Below, piece after piece: positions 53,168-63,410 of a stretch of 64,000 nucleotides of DNA. Location: NCBI RefSeq assembly GCF_004358445.1, contig NZ_CP037951.1, forward strand, positions 3,876,001-3,940,000. The letters run 5' to 3'. The DNA comes from Parashewanella tropica. Its GTDB lineage: Bacteria; Pseudomonadota; Gammaproteobacteria; Enterobacterales; Shewanellaceae. Position 1 is the first letter of the stretch, and every line of letters begins with the position of its first letter. The notes below the pieces were generated by a model, which saw only the letters and a list, made by a program, of their open reading frames with translations, ran no database searches and was not told the DNA's origin. The translations under genes and the position numbers were made by a program.

Positions 53168-53469
53168 AGACCACCTCGTATAGTGAGTCCATTCTGTTTC
53201 TGCTGTTAACCCTTTTCTTACCACTTCACAATCAAAGTTAACCAAAGATTAATTTCTAGCTCATTGACTAAAAGGAACGCTAACTTTTAAGCTGACTGAA
53301 TTTCACTAACAATGGCTAGATTTAATTCATAACCTATTAATTCGTTGAATGAATTTAGTTAACGAAACCAACTATTTTATAAGCCATTGAAAACTATGTT
53401 AGTTAAATTTGTTATCAAGATTAAGGTGATTGACGGAATAAGACTCTTAACAAAAACAAGGTAATAGTT

Positions 53470-54744
53470 ATGACAGCATTGAAGTTAAACGCTGCTTACG
53501 AGTCTAAAAACATCACTTTCAAAAAAGCCTTTGCTATCGTTTTTTTACCGTTTGCTCTCGCCTTTATCCTCAGCTGCTTGTTTCGAACAATGAATGCGGT
53601 TTTAGTGCCTACTCTACTGCAATTAACTAAAGCTACTCCGTCTGAACTTGGGTTATTAAATGCCACCTATTTTCTTGCTTACGCCCTATTTCAGATCCCA
53701 CTCGGAACATTGCTTGATAACTATGGTTCTAAGAAAGTTCAGTCTTGCCTATTCGTTATCGGAGGGCTTGGGTTGTTGATATCCGGGATCACAAATCGCA
53801 TTGAGATAATCGCTATCGGTCACGCTTTGCTAGGCATTGGAATGTCAGGTGGGTTAATGGCAGCATTTAAAATGATCGTGCAGTGGTTTCCAAGTGAAAA
53901 GATCCCGATGCTGAATGGGATCATGATGACTTTTGGTGGTGTTGGCATCCTTTTATCAGCCACTCCTACTGATTATCTGGTAACGCATTTGGGATGGCAA
54001 GCTTTAAACGTCGGCTTTAGTTTATTGGCGTTCGGTGTTGCCTTACTTATCATTCTCATTGTGCCAGAGAGCAAAATCGCTACTGAGAAATCCAGCGTTG
54101 CTAGCCAACTAAAAGGCATTGCCGTAATTTTTAAATCTAAATACTTTTGGACGATTGCGATAATTACCACAGGTGTTTTACCTAGCTTTATGGCGATTCA
54201 TGGGCTTTGGGTTGAGAACTGGCTACAGACAGTTTCAAATGCTAAACAAAGCACAATTGATGATTATCTAATGCTAATGGGCATAGCAATGACTGTTAGC
54301 CTATTATCGACTGGCTTTATAGCTAAAATTGCACGCTATTATGAAAAACCACTTGAGAATATTTTGGCTGGTCTGGTGATCATTTATATCGTTATTGAGC
54401 TGATGATCATCACTGTTCATGGTCAATACGAGTGGATATGGTGGGTGTTGTTAAGTTTGGTATCACAAATTTTTAATTTGTCCTATGCAGCAATGACTAA
54501 ACATTTCCAAAAGACACATTCTGGCAGGGCAAATACGGCATTGAATGTTGTAGTGTTTACTTCGGTTTTTCTAATCCAGTTCCTGATTGGGTTAATTGTC
54601 ACTCTATCAAATCAGTACCTTTCTTTAGCTAACAGCTATAAAGTGAGTTTTATGCTGCCCGTTGTAATTCAGGTCGTTTGCCTTGGTTTGTTTTGGGTTT
54701 TGCGTAAAAAGGATACTTGTAAGGCTTGTATTAAGATTACTTAA
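53470..54744 (+). CDS. MFS transporter (12 TM)
   Basis: The protein has 424 residues with 12 predicted membrane segments. The loop 2-3 motif GTLLDNYGSKKVQS is an MFS motif A variant, and PESKIATEKSS marks the central loop. Substrate cannot be told from sequence. TTG/GTG alternatives are not needed: AAGGTAATAG precedes the ATG. Not adjacent to a regulator on the same strand. Cargo of the second accessory region. Confidence 0.85.
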   Translation: MTALKLNAAYESKNITFKKAFAIVFLPFALAFILSCLFRTMNAVLVPTLLQLTKATPSELGLLNATYFLAYALFQIPLGTLLDNYGSKKVQSCLFVIGGLGLLISGITNRIEIIAIGHALLGIGMSGGLMAAFKMIVQWFPSEKIPMLNGIMMTFGGVGILLSATPTDYLVTHLGWQALNVGFSLLAFGVALLIILIVPESKIATEKSSVASQLKGIAVIFKSKYFWTIAIITTGVLPSFMAIHGLWVENWLQTVSNAKQSTIDDYLMLMGIAMTVSLLSTGFIAKIARYYEKPLENILAGLVIIYIVIELMIITVHGQYEWIWWVLLSLVSQIFNLSYAAMTKHFQKTHSGRANTALNVVVFTSVFLIQFLIGLIVTLSNQYLSLANSYKVSFMLPVVIQVVCLGLFWVLRKKDTCKACIKIT

Positions 54745-55017
54745 GATAAGTCTCCAATGTAAAAATACATCTGCCTTTTTCAATAGTAACTCCACTCCAA
54801 ACGTCTCAATATTCCACCAAGTTATAGCTCAAAATATTTTGCCAAAAAAGCCTTTTTTACGTGAGACAGCTCGAAGTGAGTTTTAGAGTGAAGACGTGGA
54901 TTGTCTTTATGAAAACTTTATTTGGTTGAGAAAACAGCGATGTGTAGTACTATTGAACACCTGATTAAAACAAGTAACAAATTATTACTTCTGTATAAAT
55001 TGTGATTGAGAATAAAA

Positions 55018-56247
55018 ATGAGCAATGTTCAAACGGATGCTAAACTTGCTAAGGTTGAAGAGTTTATCTACAACGATTTAGTTCAAGACTCTCTAACTGA
55101 ACTGCTAAATTCAGTTAAAAATACAAATGTTTTTGAAATTGTTGGGATTTCACATTATGAAACCAAACATTCAAATACATTGTCATGGTTATTTAATAAC
55201 TCAAATGAAGTATTGTCAAAATATTTTTTTGAAAGCTTTTTAAAAGAAACAATAAATATAACTAAAAATAATAGCAGACATGGATATGCATTTGAAAATG
55301 AAAACCTGATTACAAAGTTACAAAAATACATATATCTCCCTGAACAAGATAGAGACATAGAAATATTAAGAGAGAAAAATGATATTGACTTATTGATTAT
55401 AGATAAAAGTAATAAGTTCGTATTTGCGATAGAAAACAAAATTAATCATATAGAAAGTAATGGTCAGCTTAAAAAGTATAGAAAATATGTAGACAGAACA
55501 TATAAAAGTTACAGTAACTATTTTATATTTTTGACAAAAGATGAGTCATGGCCTTCAAATGACTTTAAAGGTGGAGAAGAAAATAATAAACAATATCTTC
55601 TTTCTAGTTATTCAGCTGTTTCAAATTCAATAGCAAAAATTTTAAACAGAAAAGAAGCGGACTCAAACTTAACAAGTGAAGAGAAATTTATATTAGAACA
55701 TTACCTTGACATGTTAGTAAGGAAGAACATTGTGCCAAATGAGAAATTATCTGACTTATGTGAAAAAATTTGGAAGAATCATAGTGAAGCTCTACAAATA
55801 CTGATAGACCATCAGCCATCTGGATTACAATTATTCAAAGAAAATTTATTTTCTAAGATTGAAAACTGTAATACATTAAAATTAGAAAAATTCACTGATT
55901 ATAACGGCACTCAGTCAGATAGAAGACTAGATACTCTTAACTGGAAAGAGTTTCACTTAAATAGAAGCCATAAAAAGTATAACGATAAGCCCCTAATATA
56001 TTTTGGAATTTATAATATCAAATCAGATATGAAAGTATGGGTTATTCGGAGTGATAAGAGTTACTGTCCTGAACTATGGAAATCCATTGGTGGCGATAAA
56101 AATAAAACCAGATATTATCCTTACAGTGTTCCAAAAGCTAATAGAGAAAAAATAATTACAAATGTCAACGAAGATGTTATTGAGAAAGAAACTAATAATA
56201 TTTTGGAATGTATTAATAAGATCAATGACAAGCTAAAGGCTCTATAA
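55018..56247 (+). CDS. PD-(D/E)XK nuclease-superfamily protein (409 aa)
   Basis: The protein has 409 residues from ATG 55018. The N-terminal half has the family pattern: KHSNTLSWLF (51-60, with His51), then IDLLII (Asp124), FVFAIENKIN (Glu139-x-Lys141) and a following GQLKKYRKY (Gln150). These match the PD-(D/E)XK core of the PDDEXK_9-like family. The C-terminal half, rich in Lys/Asn/Trp, is unassigned. DNA composition is very AT-rich, unlike its neighbours. Such proteins occur as solitary defence genes. Confidence 0.72.
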   Translation: MSNVQTDAKLAKVEEFIYNDLVQDSLTELLNSVKNTNVFEIVGISHYETKHSNTLSWLFNNSNEVLSKYFFESFLKETINITKNNSRHGYAFENENLITKLQKYIYLPEQDRDIEILREKNDIDLLIIDKSNKFVFAIENKINHIESNGQLKKYRKYVDRTYKSYSNYFIFLTKDESWPSNDFKGGEENNKQYLLSSYSAVSNSIAKILNRKEADSNLTSEEKFILEHYLDMLVRKNIVPNEKLSDLCEKIWKNHSEALQILIDHQPSGLQLFKENLFSKIENCNTLKLEKFTDYNGTQSDRRLDTLNWKEFHLNRSHKKYNDKPLIYFGIYNIKSDMKVWVIRSDKSYCPELWKSIGGDKNKTRYYPYSVPKANREKIITNVNEDVIEKETNNILECINKINDKLKAL

Positions 56248-56254
56248 ATCTTTT

Positions 56255-57052
56255 TTAATTAAGAATATTGGCTACAACTTCACTGATGAGTAGCCAAAAT
56301 TCATCAGGCTGTTCCCGCATCGGCCAGTGCCCTACCTCTTTTATCCTAACTCTCTCATACTTAGCTTTTTCTACACGTTCAAGCTCAAGCCTAGACATGC
56401 TATGTTCACCATAAACATATAGCTTTTCACACTTCAAATTTCGATAGATTAAATCAACAACATTTCCGGCTAACAACTCTGTAGAGGACTTTGCCCATGC
56501 ATGAATAATCTCAGGATCAGCTTTTTTAACATTTTCCAGATAACGTTTGATAAACCTATCTAACTCAGCACCTATTTTTAATCGAGAACACATATATTCA
56601 ACAAATTCATTTGGGCGTTCGAACTCACAAGCTTTAGTTAGAGAACGGGCGTTAATTTTGTCTTCGACCAGCATCCCTTCAACATTTAAAAATAACACTA
56701 CATTATCTAATTTAGATGTGAGAATGGTGGCTAAGGTGGCTCCCAATGAGTGACCAAGAATGATGAGTTGTCTGTCTGCTGAGTGCCTTGATATTAGCTG
56801 TTCAAGTAAAGCTATCACATTGCTTAAATCTCGATATTGTTCTTCAAATCGGCTTTTACCAAATCCAGGGAGATCGGGAATGAATATGTTCAGTTGTTCA
56901 GTGATTGATGTTTCGAATACTCCCAATAAGCTATCACTGCATTCAGTGAAGCCATGTATCAACCACATATCAGCAACGGCGTTCTGATTTTGTTGGTAGA
57001 CAATATTAATGCCTGTGCCTTCATCGAGCATTTCTTGTGGCATTTGGATCAC
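56255..57052 (-). CDS. Alpha/beta hydrolase-fold enzyme
   Basis: The protein has 265 residues. The oxyanion/His-Gly motif IHGF is followed by DLPGFGKS, and the nucleophile elbow GHSLGATLAT places the catalytic Ser. Late His in KEVGHWPMREQP completes the triad. It overlaps the methyltransferase stop (ATGA), so the pair is co-translated. Substrate unknown; esterase or peptidase of the BioH/epoxide-hydrolase group are options. Confidence 0.82.
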   Translation of the reverse strand: MIQMPQEMLDEGTGINIVYQQNQNAVADMWLIHGFTECSDSLLGVFETSITEQLNIFIPDLPGFGKSRFEEQYRDLSNVIALLEQLISRHSADRQLIILGHSLGATLATILTSKLDNVVLFLNVEGMLVEDKINARSLTKACEFERPNEFVEYMCSRLKIGAELDRFIKRYLENVKKADPEIIHAWAKSSTELLAGNVVDLIYRNLKCEKLYVYGEHSMSRLELERVEKAKYERVRIKEVGHWPMREQPDEFWLLISEVVANILN

Positions 57053-57738
57053 CTTAGTCTTTTCTTGATTTGCAACATCTGATTTGCGCCTTTGGTAAAG
57101 TGATAATTGACCTTAACAATTCGATATTCAACGGGTAGCTTATCAAGTGCTTTAAGAACATGATTTAACTGCATCGGTGTTTTTCTATCATTACCAATCA
57201 ACGGAAAAATCCGTACTTCTTTTGCGACTCTTACCAACTCAAGTATTGATTTGATATGGAGGTCTGTCGACAAAATCTCTGAGTATAAAAATAAGAAATT
57301 GCCACATAGTGCTAGGTCAAAGCTATTGTCTTTGAACGGTAGTCTTGGCAGCTTTGCATTAATGAATCTTCCACTATCTCCACTTTTCGAAAAATCATCT
57401 AAGAAGGTCTTTGATGCCAATAGCCGTCTGGCTTTTAACTCTTGGGGATCTTTAAAGTAGTTCCAATTGAAATCATCGGCACAGCTGACAATTTTGGGAT
57501 AGATTAACTCGCAAGATGTCTTGATTTTGTTAGCTACTTCTTTCGGCTCTAAGCCGTACAAGGGATCGCAAGAAGTAACATTAAATCCTAATGATGTTGC
57601 TGTAACATTGAATGACGCCGCGCCATCAGCACAACCTAAGATTTTTTTGCCTAAGTCATCATTAGTGAGTGAAAATATCTTTTGGTACTCATTAAATGAG
57701 CGACTCCAAATTAATACATGATCCAGTAAAAAAGGCAT
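57049..57738 (-). CDS. SAM-dependent methyltransferase-like protein
   Basis: The protein has 229 residues. SAM motif ILGCADGAASFNVTAT (about 33-48) and the acidic end VTSCDPLYG are visible. A conserved LPFKDNSFDLALCGNF block follows, as in class I methyltransferases. The usual GxGxG is replaced by GCADGA. Upstream of and coupled to the hydrolase; substrate unknown. Confidence 0.72.
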   Translation of the reverse strand: MPFLLDHVLIWSRSFNEYQKIFSLTNDDLGKKILGCADGAASFNVTATSLGFNVTSCDPLYGLEPKEVANKIKTSCELIYPKIVSCADDFNWNYFKDPQELKARRLLASKTFLDDFSKSGDSGRFINAKLPRLPFKDNSFDLALCGNFLFLYSEILSTDLHIKSILELVRVAKEVRIFPLIGNDRKTPMQLNHVLKALDKLPVEYRIVKVNYHFTKGANQMLQIKKRLR

Positions 57739-57746
57739 AAACTTCT

Positions 57747-58673
57747 CTATCGTCCTTGTTGTTCAAGCTGTATTGATGGCACTGATAAGTTCTCGAATAC
57801 AAAATCAATAAAGCATCGTATTCGTTTGGGTAAGTTCTTGTTGGTATGAGGGTGGATCAGATAAATTGAGTTTGTGATTGTTTTATACTGGCTCAGTAAT
57901 GGAACTAACAAGCCAGCATTAATGGCATCGGCAACAATAAAGGTCGGAGCATAAGTCAAAGCCACGCCACTCAAAGCAAGGTGTTTTACAAAGAGCGCAT
58001 TATTGGTGAACACATTGGTTTTGACTGGAATATTATAGGCTTCATCACCATCAAAAAATGTCCAAACTCTTTCTTTCAGTTGAATACCATGATGACAATC
58101 GAGGCAGTTGTGCTTTGTAAGCTCATTGAGGGTTTTCGGTGTGCCATTTCGCTGCAAGTATGACTTACTGGCACAAACGGTATAGCCGTGTGTAAACACC
58201 AATCTTGATATCGCTGATGAATCTTCTAAGCGCCCACATCTAAAGGCAATATCATATTCACCTATGGGTGGTAGAGGTCCGAGTGCGCCATCGAGTGTGA
58301 TTTCAAGTTCAACATCACTGTACTTAGCTAAGAACTTTTCCAGTATGTCTGATAGCACTAGGTTACTAAAATTTTGTAACGCTGATATCTTGATCTTGCC
58401 TTTAGGGTTGTTATGAACGTCAATAACTTGATCACATACAGAGCCAAGTTCCAACTGAATATTCGCACACTGCCGATAGAGAATTTCACCTGCTTCTGTC
58501 GGTGCTAAATTTCGAGTTGTGCGCTTTAACAGCTCAACACCTAGAGAAGCTTCTAACTGTGAGATGCGTTTACTGACAGCTGCTGCCGTTTTGTCATTTT
58601 TCTCTGCCGCTGCGGTGAAGCTTTTGTACTTAACCACATCGACAAACAGCATCATATCGTTTACTGGAAGCAT
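57747..58673 (-). CDS. LysR-type transcriptional regulator
   Basis: The protein has 308 residues from ATG 58673. The N-terminal winged HTH is FVDVVKYKSFTAAAEKNDKT then ISQLEASLGVELLKRTTRN, typical of LysR/CrgA-type. The effector-binding domain fills the rest. It starts 28 nt after the frameshifted transporter gene, so it is probably its regulator, in one transcript rather than divergent as is usual. Confidence 0.9.
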   Translation of the reverse strand: MLPVNDMMLFVDVVKYKSFTAAAEKNDKTAAAVSKRISQLEASLGVELLKRTTRNLAPTEAGEILYRQCANIQLELGSVCDQVIDVHNNPKGKIKISALQNFSNLVLSDILEKFLAKYSDVELEITLDGALGPLPPIGEYDIAFRCGRLEDSSAISRLVFTHGYTVCASKSYLQRNGTPKTLNELTKHNCLDCHHGIQLKERVWTFFDGDEAYNIPVKTNVFTNNALFVKHLALSGVALTYAPTFIVADAINAGLLVPLLSQYKTITNSIYLIHPHTNKNLPKRIRCFIDFVFENLSVPSIQLEQQGR

Positions 58674-58701
58674 GTTGACTCCACGGCTCAAAAAAGATGG
58701 T

Positions 58702-59984
58702 TCAATAAAGCTTGTTTGGCTTTATCGTTAATGTTCCTAACAAACCTAGCACTGCAAGTAGCATCAAGTAATATGCTGGCATTAAAGGGTTCTTGGTGAC
58801 TTTTATCAAGTAAGTGACAATGAGTGGCGTAGTTCCACCAAACGCAGCAAAAGCAAGATTGTAAGCAAGACCAACGCCTGTATATCTTACTTTTGCAGGA
58901 AAGAGTTCGGCTAACATTGCACCGTAACTTGATGCCACTAAAGAAAAAGAAACACCAAAAATAATGAGTGAAACCAATACCGCTTTAGTCGAACTACTAA
59001 GCAAGATATTAAACATTGGATAAGGTAAAAGAATTAACAGCATCGAGCCAATAAGGATCAGCTTTTTTCTGCCAAGATGATCTGAAAGGTAGCCAAATAG
59101 CAGCATAAATACTGAGAATACACCTAAGCTGATACTGTTTATTAGATGCACCTCATCAGCCGCAATTGGCTGATGCACTTTAAAATTCACTAAATAGGTG
59201 GGCATGTAAAGGAACAGTATGAACATGCTGACAGCATCCAAGCATAAGATCGACAAGCCCTGTAACAATTGTGAGGAATGATTTTTGATTAGATGTAAAG
59301 CAGGGATATAGCTTTCTTTTCGCTGACTTTTGATTGAGTTAAAAAAGGTGTTTCTGATACGTTCTTCCTCATATATCCACCCACAACACCCAAAATCGCA
59401 CCGATTAGAAAGGCTATGCGCCAGCCCCAAAGGTAAAATTGCGCTTGGGTTAACAATGAATGCAGCAAAGCTGTGACACTTTGAGCGAACAAGACCGCTA
59501 GGCTGAGAGCAAAGAACACAATAACGATAGCTCGACCTCGTTTGCTTGCATCTACATGCTCAAACGTAAAGGTTATCGCTCCGGGAATTTCACCGCCCAC
59601 AGCTAGCCCTTGTATTATTCGCAGTAAAACAAGAACGACAGGTGCTATGAATCCAATATGTTGATAACTAGGTAGGGTTGCTATCAGTAAAGACGGAACA
59701 GCCATTAATAGAATGGAGACATAAAATGCTTTTTTTCGACCTCGTAAATCTCCGTAATGACTGAATACCAAGCCACCTATTGGTCTTGCAAGATACCCAA
59801 CTGTAAAGGCACTAAAGAGCCCTAATAGTGAGTTGATGTGTTGTGTGGCTGGGAAGAATTGTGGGCTGATGGTATTGGCAAGAAAAACAAAGATCATAAA
59901 GTCGTAAAACTCTAATGCACCACCCAGTGCAGCAATGCCTACAACCTTCAACTCTGACGGTTTTAACTTAGATAATGTCGTCAT
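58702..59984 (-). pseudogene. MHS-family (ProP-like) MFS transporter with a frameshift
   Basis: The N-terminal part (59289-59984) has GALEFYDFMIFVFLA, GYLARPIGG and DLRGRKKAF, the MHS metabolite:H+ symporter pattern, and is lost in LLYI-stop. The C-terminal part (58702 to about 59330) continues in the next frame as SYIPALHLIKNH and FGYLSDHLGRKKL. The frames overlap near 59305-59335 at GCGAAAAGAAAGC on the coding strand. One missing A in an A-run restores a continuous 427-residue protein. Whether this is real or a sequencing slip cannot be decided from one sequence. Confidence 0.8.
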
Positions 59985-60295
59985 GGCAACACCGCCAAGA
60001 CAAAACGAATTATGCCCCTGACAAAGTGAGGTTTAAATCGAACACCTAGCCTATATAACGCAAAAAGATTAATAGCTTTAACACCTTACCTACCGTTCAT
60101 TGATGGTATTAAGGCTAATTTCTACAAGCTTAATAGAAGCTGTCTAAAACTCATTCTCTACACGGTAAATCAAGTAGTTAGCGCACTTTGGGGTAAATGA
60201 GGTCGTTTTAGGTAAAAGTGGACTTTACAAGTAATTGGTCATCATGTACTCATACCAACCATTAAATACAACTTAAATTGTATAAAGGTGTTTTT
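59985..60295. promoter_or_regulatory. Intergenic region with palindrome before the AlpA-like gene
   Basis: This 311-bp stretch is otherwise empty. ATACAA-CTTAAA-TTGTAT (60266-60283) is a perfect 6+6 palindrome ending 12 nt before the AlpA-like start codon, next to AAAGGTG. It is a good operator for the small DNA-binding protein itself or for the element's repressor. Confidence 0.5.
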
Positions 60296-60493
60296 ATGAG
60301 AGCAAAACCAACAATTATCGTCAGGCAAATTTGGTTTACTAATTCTCAGCTATGTGATCACTTTGGCATCCATAGAGCAACGCTCTGGCGATGGAAAAGA
60401 CACAGAAAGTTTCCTCGCCCCGAGGGAAAGTATATTGGACTTGTTAGATACGATGTCCGCAAAGTCGAATTATTTTTACAATCAAAATTGTAA
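60296..60493 (+). CDS. AlpA-like HTH regulator (65 aa)
   Basis: The protein has 65 residues from ATG 60296 with AAAGGTG 6 nt upstream. WFTNSQLCDHFGIHRATLWR followed by WKRHRKFPRP is the AlpA/Xis-type winged HTH (HTH_17 family). Such proteins activate excision genes or regulate integrase in prophages and ICEs. It precedes the primase-helicase gene by 32 bp. Confidence 0.8.
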   Translation: MRAKPTIIVRQIWFTNSQLCDHFGIHRATLWRWKRHRKFPRPEGKYIGLVRYDVRKVELFLQSKL

Positions 60494-60525
60494 TTTCCAT
60501 TTATCGTTAGCTGTGGAGTATTGAG

Positions 60526-63204
60526 ATGTATCCAGAGTTATATCAAGAAGTGTTACGCCGATTACCGAGAGACTTTGATTTCAAAAAGCAAAGTACCGAC
60601 TTTTTACAACAAGGCATTTGCCCTAACTGCGGTAAAAGAGAATTCTATACTTCTAAAAATGAACCTTGGTTACTTCGCTGTGGACGATTAAACAAATGCG
60701 GACATGAGCTGCATATCAAACAACTTTACCCTGATCTATTTAACTCTTGGAGCGAACGCTTTCCTGTCAATGATGAAAATCAGGGTTCAACCGATACCGC
60801 TGATGCTTACTTAAAATACGGACGAGGTTTCACACTCAGCCTTATCAAAGATTGGTATCAACAGGGCTCTTATACTGATAAAACTACTGGCTTTAGTAGT
60901 TCGACGGTCAAATTCACGTTAACCAATGGCACCACTTGGGAAAGGTTAATTGATAAACCTGAGTGTTTTGGCAGTAAAAAAGCGGTATTCAAAGGCAAGT
61001 ACCAAGGGGAGTGGTGGCAAGCTCCCAATTTTTGCGTCGATACCCTGCCTCAAGAGTTATGGCTAACTGAGGGAATATTTGATGCCATTGCCCTGATCCA
61101 TTCTGGCGTAACTGCCGTTAGTACCATGAGCTGTAATAACTTTCCTGAAAAAGCACTCCAACACCTTGAGGTGTTACTAGCTGGTAAGCCCAAACCTACT
61201 TTAGTCTTCGCCTTTGATACGGGTAATGCTGGCGAATCCTTTACTCAAAAGTTTGTTGATAAAGCAAGAAAACTGGGTTGGCAAGCCACAGCTGCTCAAC
61301 CCTACACAGCCAAAATAAAACTGGATTGGAATGAACTGCTTTTAAGGGAAAAGATGACAGCTGAACATCTTGAGCATTACCGACACCTTGGCAAATTACT
61401 GGTCACAAGATCAGCTATGGATAAGGCTTTATTGATCTATCAAAAGCAGGGTTATACCGAATTTACTTTTGATTTTAACTGCTCTTTGTACTGGTTCACC
61501 ATTGATGTGAAAAACTGCCGTAAGGTAGAAGAACAACTTGCAGAAAATGATTTGAATAAAAGCAATCAAGCTGAAATTAAAGCTCAGGCAATGAGAGAGT
61601 CCAGCAAAATAAAGCTGCTATCCAAGTGCTTTCCAAAAGCACTTTACTCATACCAAGTTAATGATACCAAAGAAGTTCGCTATGCTTTTCGAATTGACTT
61701 TCCTCACCAAAACTACTCGATAAAAACGACGTTTACAGGCTGCCAACTCAGCTCAAGCTATGAGTTTAAAAGGCGCTTATTAACAGTAGCATCAGGTGCG
61801 ATTTTTCGTGGGAATACGCATCAGCTCGATCACTTAGTAGAAAAGCAGCTTTATGATATCAAGCAAGTTCAAGCTCTGGATTACATGGGCTACAGCGTTG
61901 AGCACGAGTCCTATATTTTTAATGACATTGCCGTTAAGAAAGGACGGATTTATCACCTCAATGAAGATGAATACTTCGACATTCCACCACTCACCGTTAA
62001 ATCCATTTACTCACTACAACTAAATATTAATATCGACCTTGAGCAGTTCAATTCCGACTGTTTTAACAAGCTATGGCAAGCCTTTGGAGCAAAGGCATTT
62101 GTCACTCTGGTATTTTGGTTTGGAAGTCTATTTGCTGAGCAGATCCGCAAGCTACAAAAAACTTACTGCTTTTTCGAGTTATCGGGTGAACCCGGTGGCG
62201 GTAAAACCACTCTTATTGAGTTTTTATGGAAGTGTTGTGGTCGCTCAGACTATGAGGGCTTTGATCCCAATAATGCTACACCATCAGGTAGAGCGAGGAC
62301 ATTAGCACAAGTGGGGAATCTTCCTTTGGTGATCAGTGAAGCCGAAAGAGATCCCAGTAAAGATTCCAAGTTTGCTCGCTTTGATTGGGAAGAGTTCAAG
62401 ATGTTGTACAACGGGCGACCTACATGCACTCGTGGAATAAAAAGTAACGACAATGAAACTCGTAACCCTAAATTTCGTGGTGCCATTCTTATTGAGCAAA
62501 ACTTTGATGTGCAAGCCGACAAAGCCATATTGCAGCGGATTGTAAAACTACCTGTTGATGGCAAAAGCCAAACTTCTGAAAGCCTTGAAGCAGCTGAGTG
62601 GTTAGAGTCAGCTGAAATCGAGCAGGTATCAGGATTTATGCTCAAAGCCATTTTGAATGAAGATCAGGTTCTTTCTATTGTTAAAGAAAGAATGCCTTTA
62701 CATCGAAAGCGGCTTAAACAAGAGTGCAATATTCGCAGTAATCGCATCGCTAAAAATCATGCTCAACTCTGCTCACTAATGGAAGCCATGGCAAGCATAT
62801 TTCAGCTCCCTCAATGGCAAGTAGAAGAAACTCAACAGTTACTTGAAGCCATAGCCAAAGAAAGACAGCAAGCGACCAGTCGTGATCACCCCCAACTGCA
62901 ATTGTTTTGGGACGTTTATGAATTTTTAGAATCAGAGCAAGTTAACTCTGTTAATCACGCAAGAGATCCGCAGCTTATCGCCATTAATCTGAACCAATTT
63001 GCCGAAGCCGCAGCGGCAAGAAAACAACATATCCCTCTGCTCAGTGAGCTAAAACGGCTACTCAAAATAAGCCGTATTCATTCCTTTGTAGGGCAAAAAA
63101 CAGTAAACAGTGCGGTGAACCATCGCTTAAATCAATCATTCCCAACCATGAAAAAATCGAACTGTGTGAAATGTTGGGTATTTCAACGAGGAGATTTACT
63201 ATGA
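60526..63204 (+). CDS. Primase-helicase (zinc ribbon, TOPRIM, helicase-like ATPase)
   Basis: The protein has 892 residues. CPNCGKREFY followed by CGRLNKCGHE forms a gp4-type zinc ribbon (about 33-60). The TOPRIM-like core (about 175-270) has LWLTEGIFDAIALIHSG and LVFAFDTGNAG. The second ATPase is FFELSGEPGGGKTTLIEF (about 549-566), with a likely Walker B LPLVISEAERDP (about 604-615). It would replicate or prime the element after transfer. It ends in an ATGA overlap with the Xis-like gene. Confidence 0.82.
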   Translation: MYPELYQEVLRRLPRDFDFKKQSTDFLQQGICPNCGKREFYTSKNEPWLLRCGRLNKCGHELHIKQLYPDLFNSWSERFPVNDENQGSTDTADAYLKYGRGFTLSLIKDWYQQGSYTDKTTGFSSSTVKFTLTNGTTWERLIDKPECFGSKKAVFKGKYQGEWWQAPNFCVDTLPQELWLTEGIFDAIALIHSGVTAVSTMSCNNFPEKALQHLEVLLAGKPKPTLVFAFDTGNAGESFTQKFVDKARKLGWQATAAQPYTAKIKLDWNELLLREKMTAEHLEHYRHLGKLLVTRSAMDKALLIYQKQGYTEFTFDFNCSLYWFTIDVKNCRKVEEQLAENDLNKSNQAEIKAQAMRESSKIKLLSKCFPKALYSYQVNDTKEVRYAFRIDFPHQNYSIKTTFTGCQLSSSYEFKRRLLTVASGAIFRGNTHQLDHLVEKQLYDIKQVQALDYMGYSVEHESYIFNDIAVKKGRIYHLNEDEYFDIPPLTVKSIYSLQLNINIDLEQFNSDCFNKLWQAFGAKAFVTLVFWFGSLFAEQIRKLQKTYCFFELSGEPGGGKTTLIEFLWKCCGRSDYEGFDPNNATPSGRARTLAQVGNLPLVISEAERDPSKDSKFARFDWEEFKMLYNGRPTCTRGIKSNDNETRNPKFRGAILIEQNFDVQADKAILQRIVKLPVDGKSQTSESLEAAEWLESAEIEQVSGFMLKAILNEDQVLSIVKERMPLHRKRLKQECNIRSNRIAKNHAQLCSLMEAMASIFQLPQWQVEETQQLLEAIAKERQQATSRDHPQLQLFWDVYEFLESEQVNSVNHARDPQLIAINLNQFAEAAAARKQHIPLLSELKRLLKISRIHSFVGQKTVNSAVNHRLNQSFPTMKKSNCVKCWVFQRGDLL

Positions 63205-63410
63205 ACCATAAACTTATGCGTGCTTCTGCATGGGCAAAACGAGAATTTGACCAAGGCTCTATGCCAACAGCAAAAACTATCCGTAGCTGGATAAAATCTG
63301 GCATTATTGAGGGGCGCTTTATTGATGGCAAAGCTTACGTCTTTGCCAACGAAAGAGCCGGAATGATGTCTAAAGTTTCAGATGATGTGAGTGCATTGTT
63401 GAGGGCGTAA
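63201..63410 (+). CDS. xis: Excisionase-like small protein (69 aa)
   Basis: The protein has 69 residues from ATG 63201 (GGAG 7 nt upstream); a longer start lies in the primase gene. The HTH (ASAWAKREFDQGS, TAKTIRSWIKSGIIEGRFID, then GKAYVF) matches the excisionase family used by ICE integrases. It overlaps the primase stop (4 nt) and the integrase ATG (1 nt), so it controls excision together with the integrase. Confidence 0.75.
   Translation: MNHKLMRASAWAKREFDQGSMPTAKTIRSWIKSGIIEGRFIDGKAYVFANERAGMMSKVSDDVSALLRA

Noticed and set aside
62250-62651. 133-residue minus-strand ORF over the primase-helicase gene
   Set aside because: It is a shadow of the ATPase motif region; no RBS.
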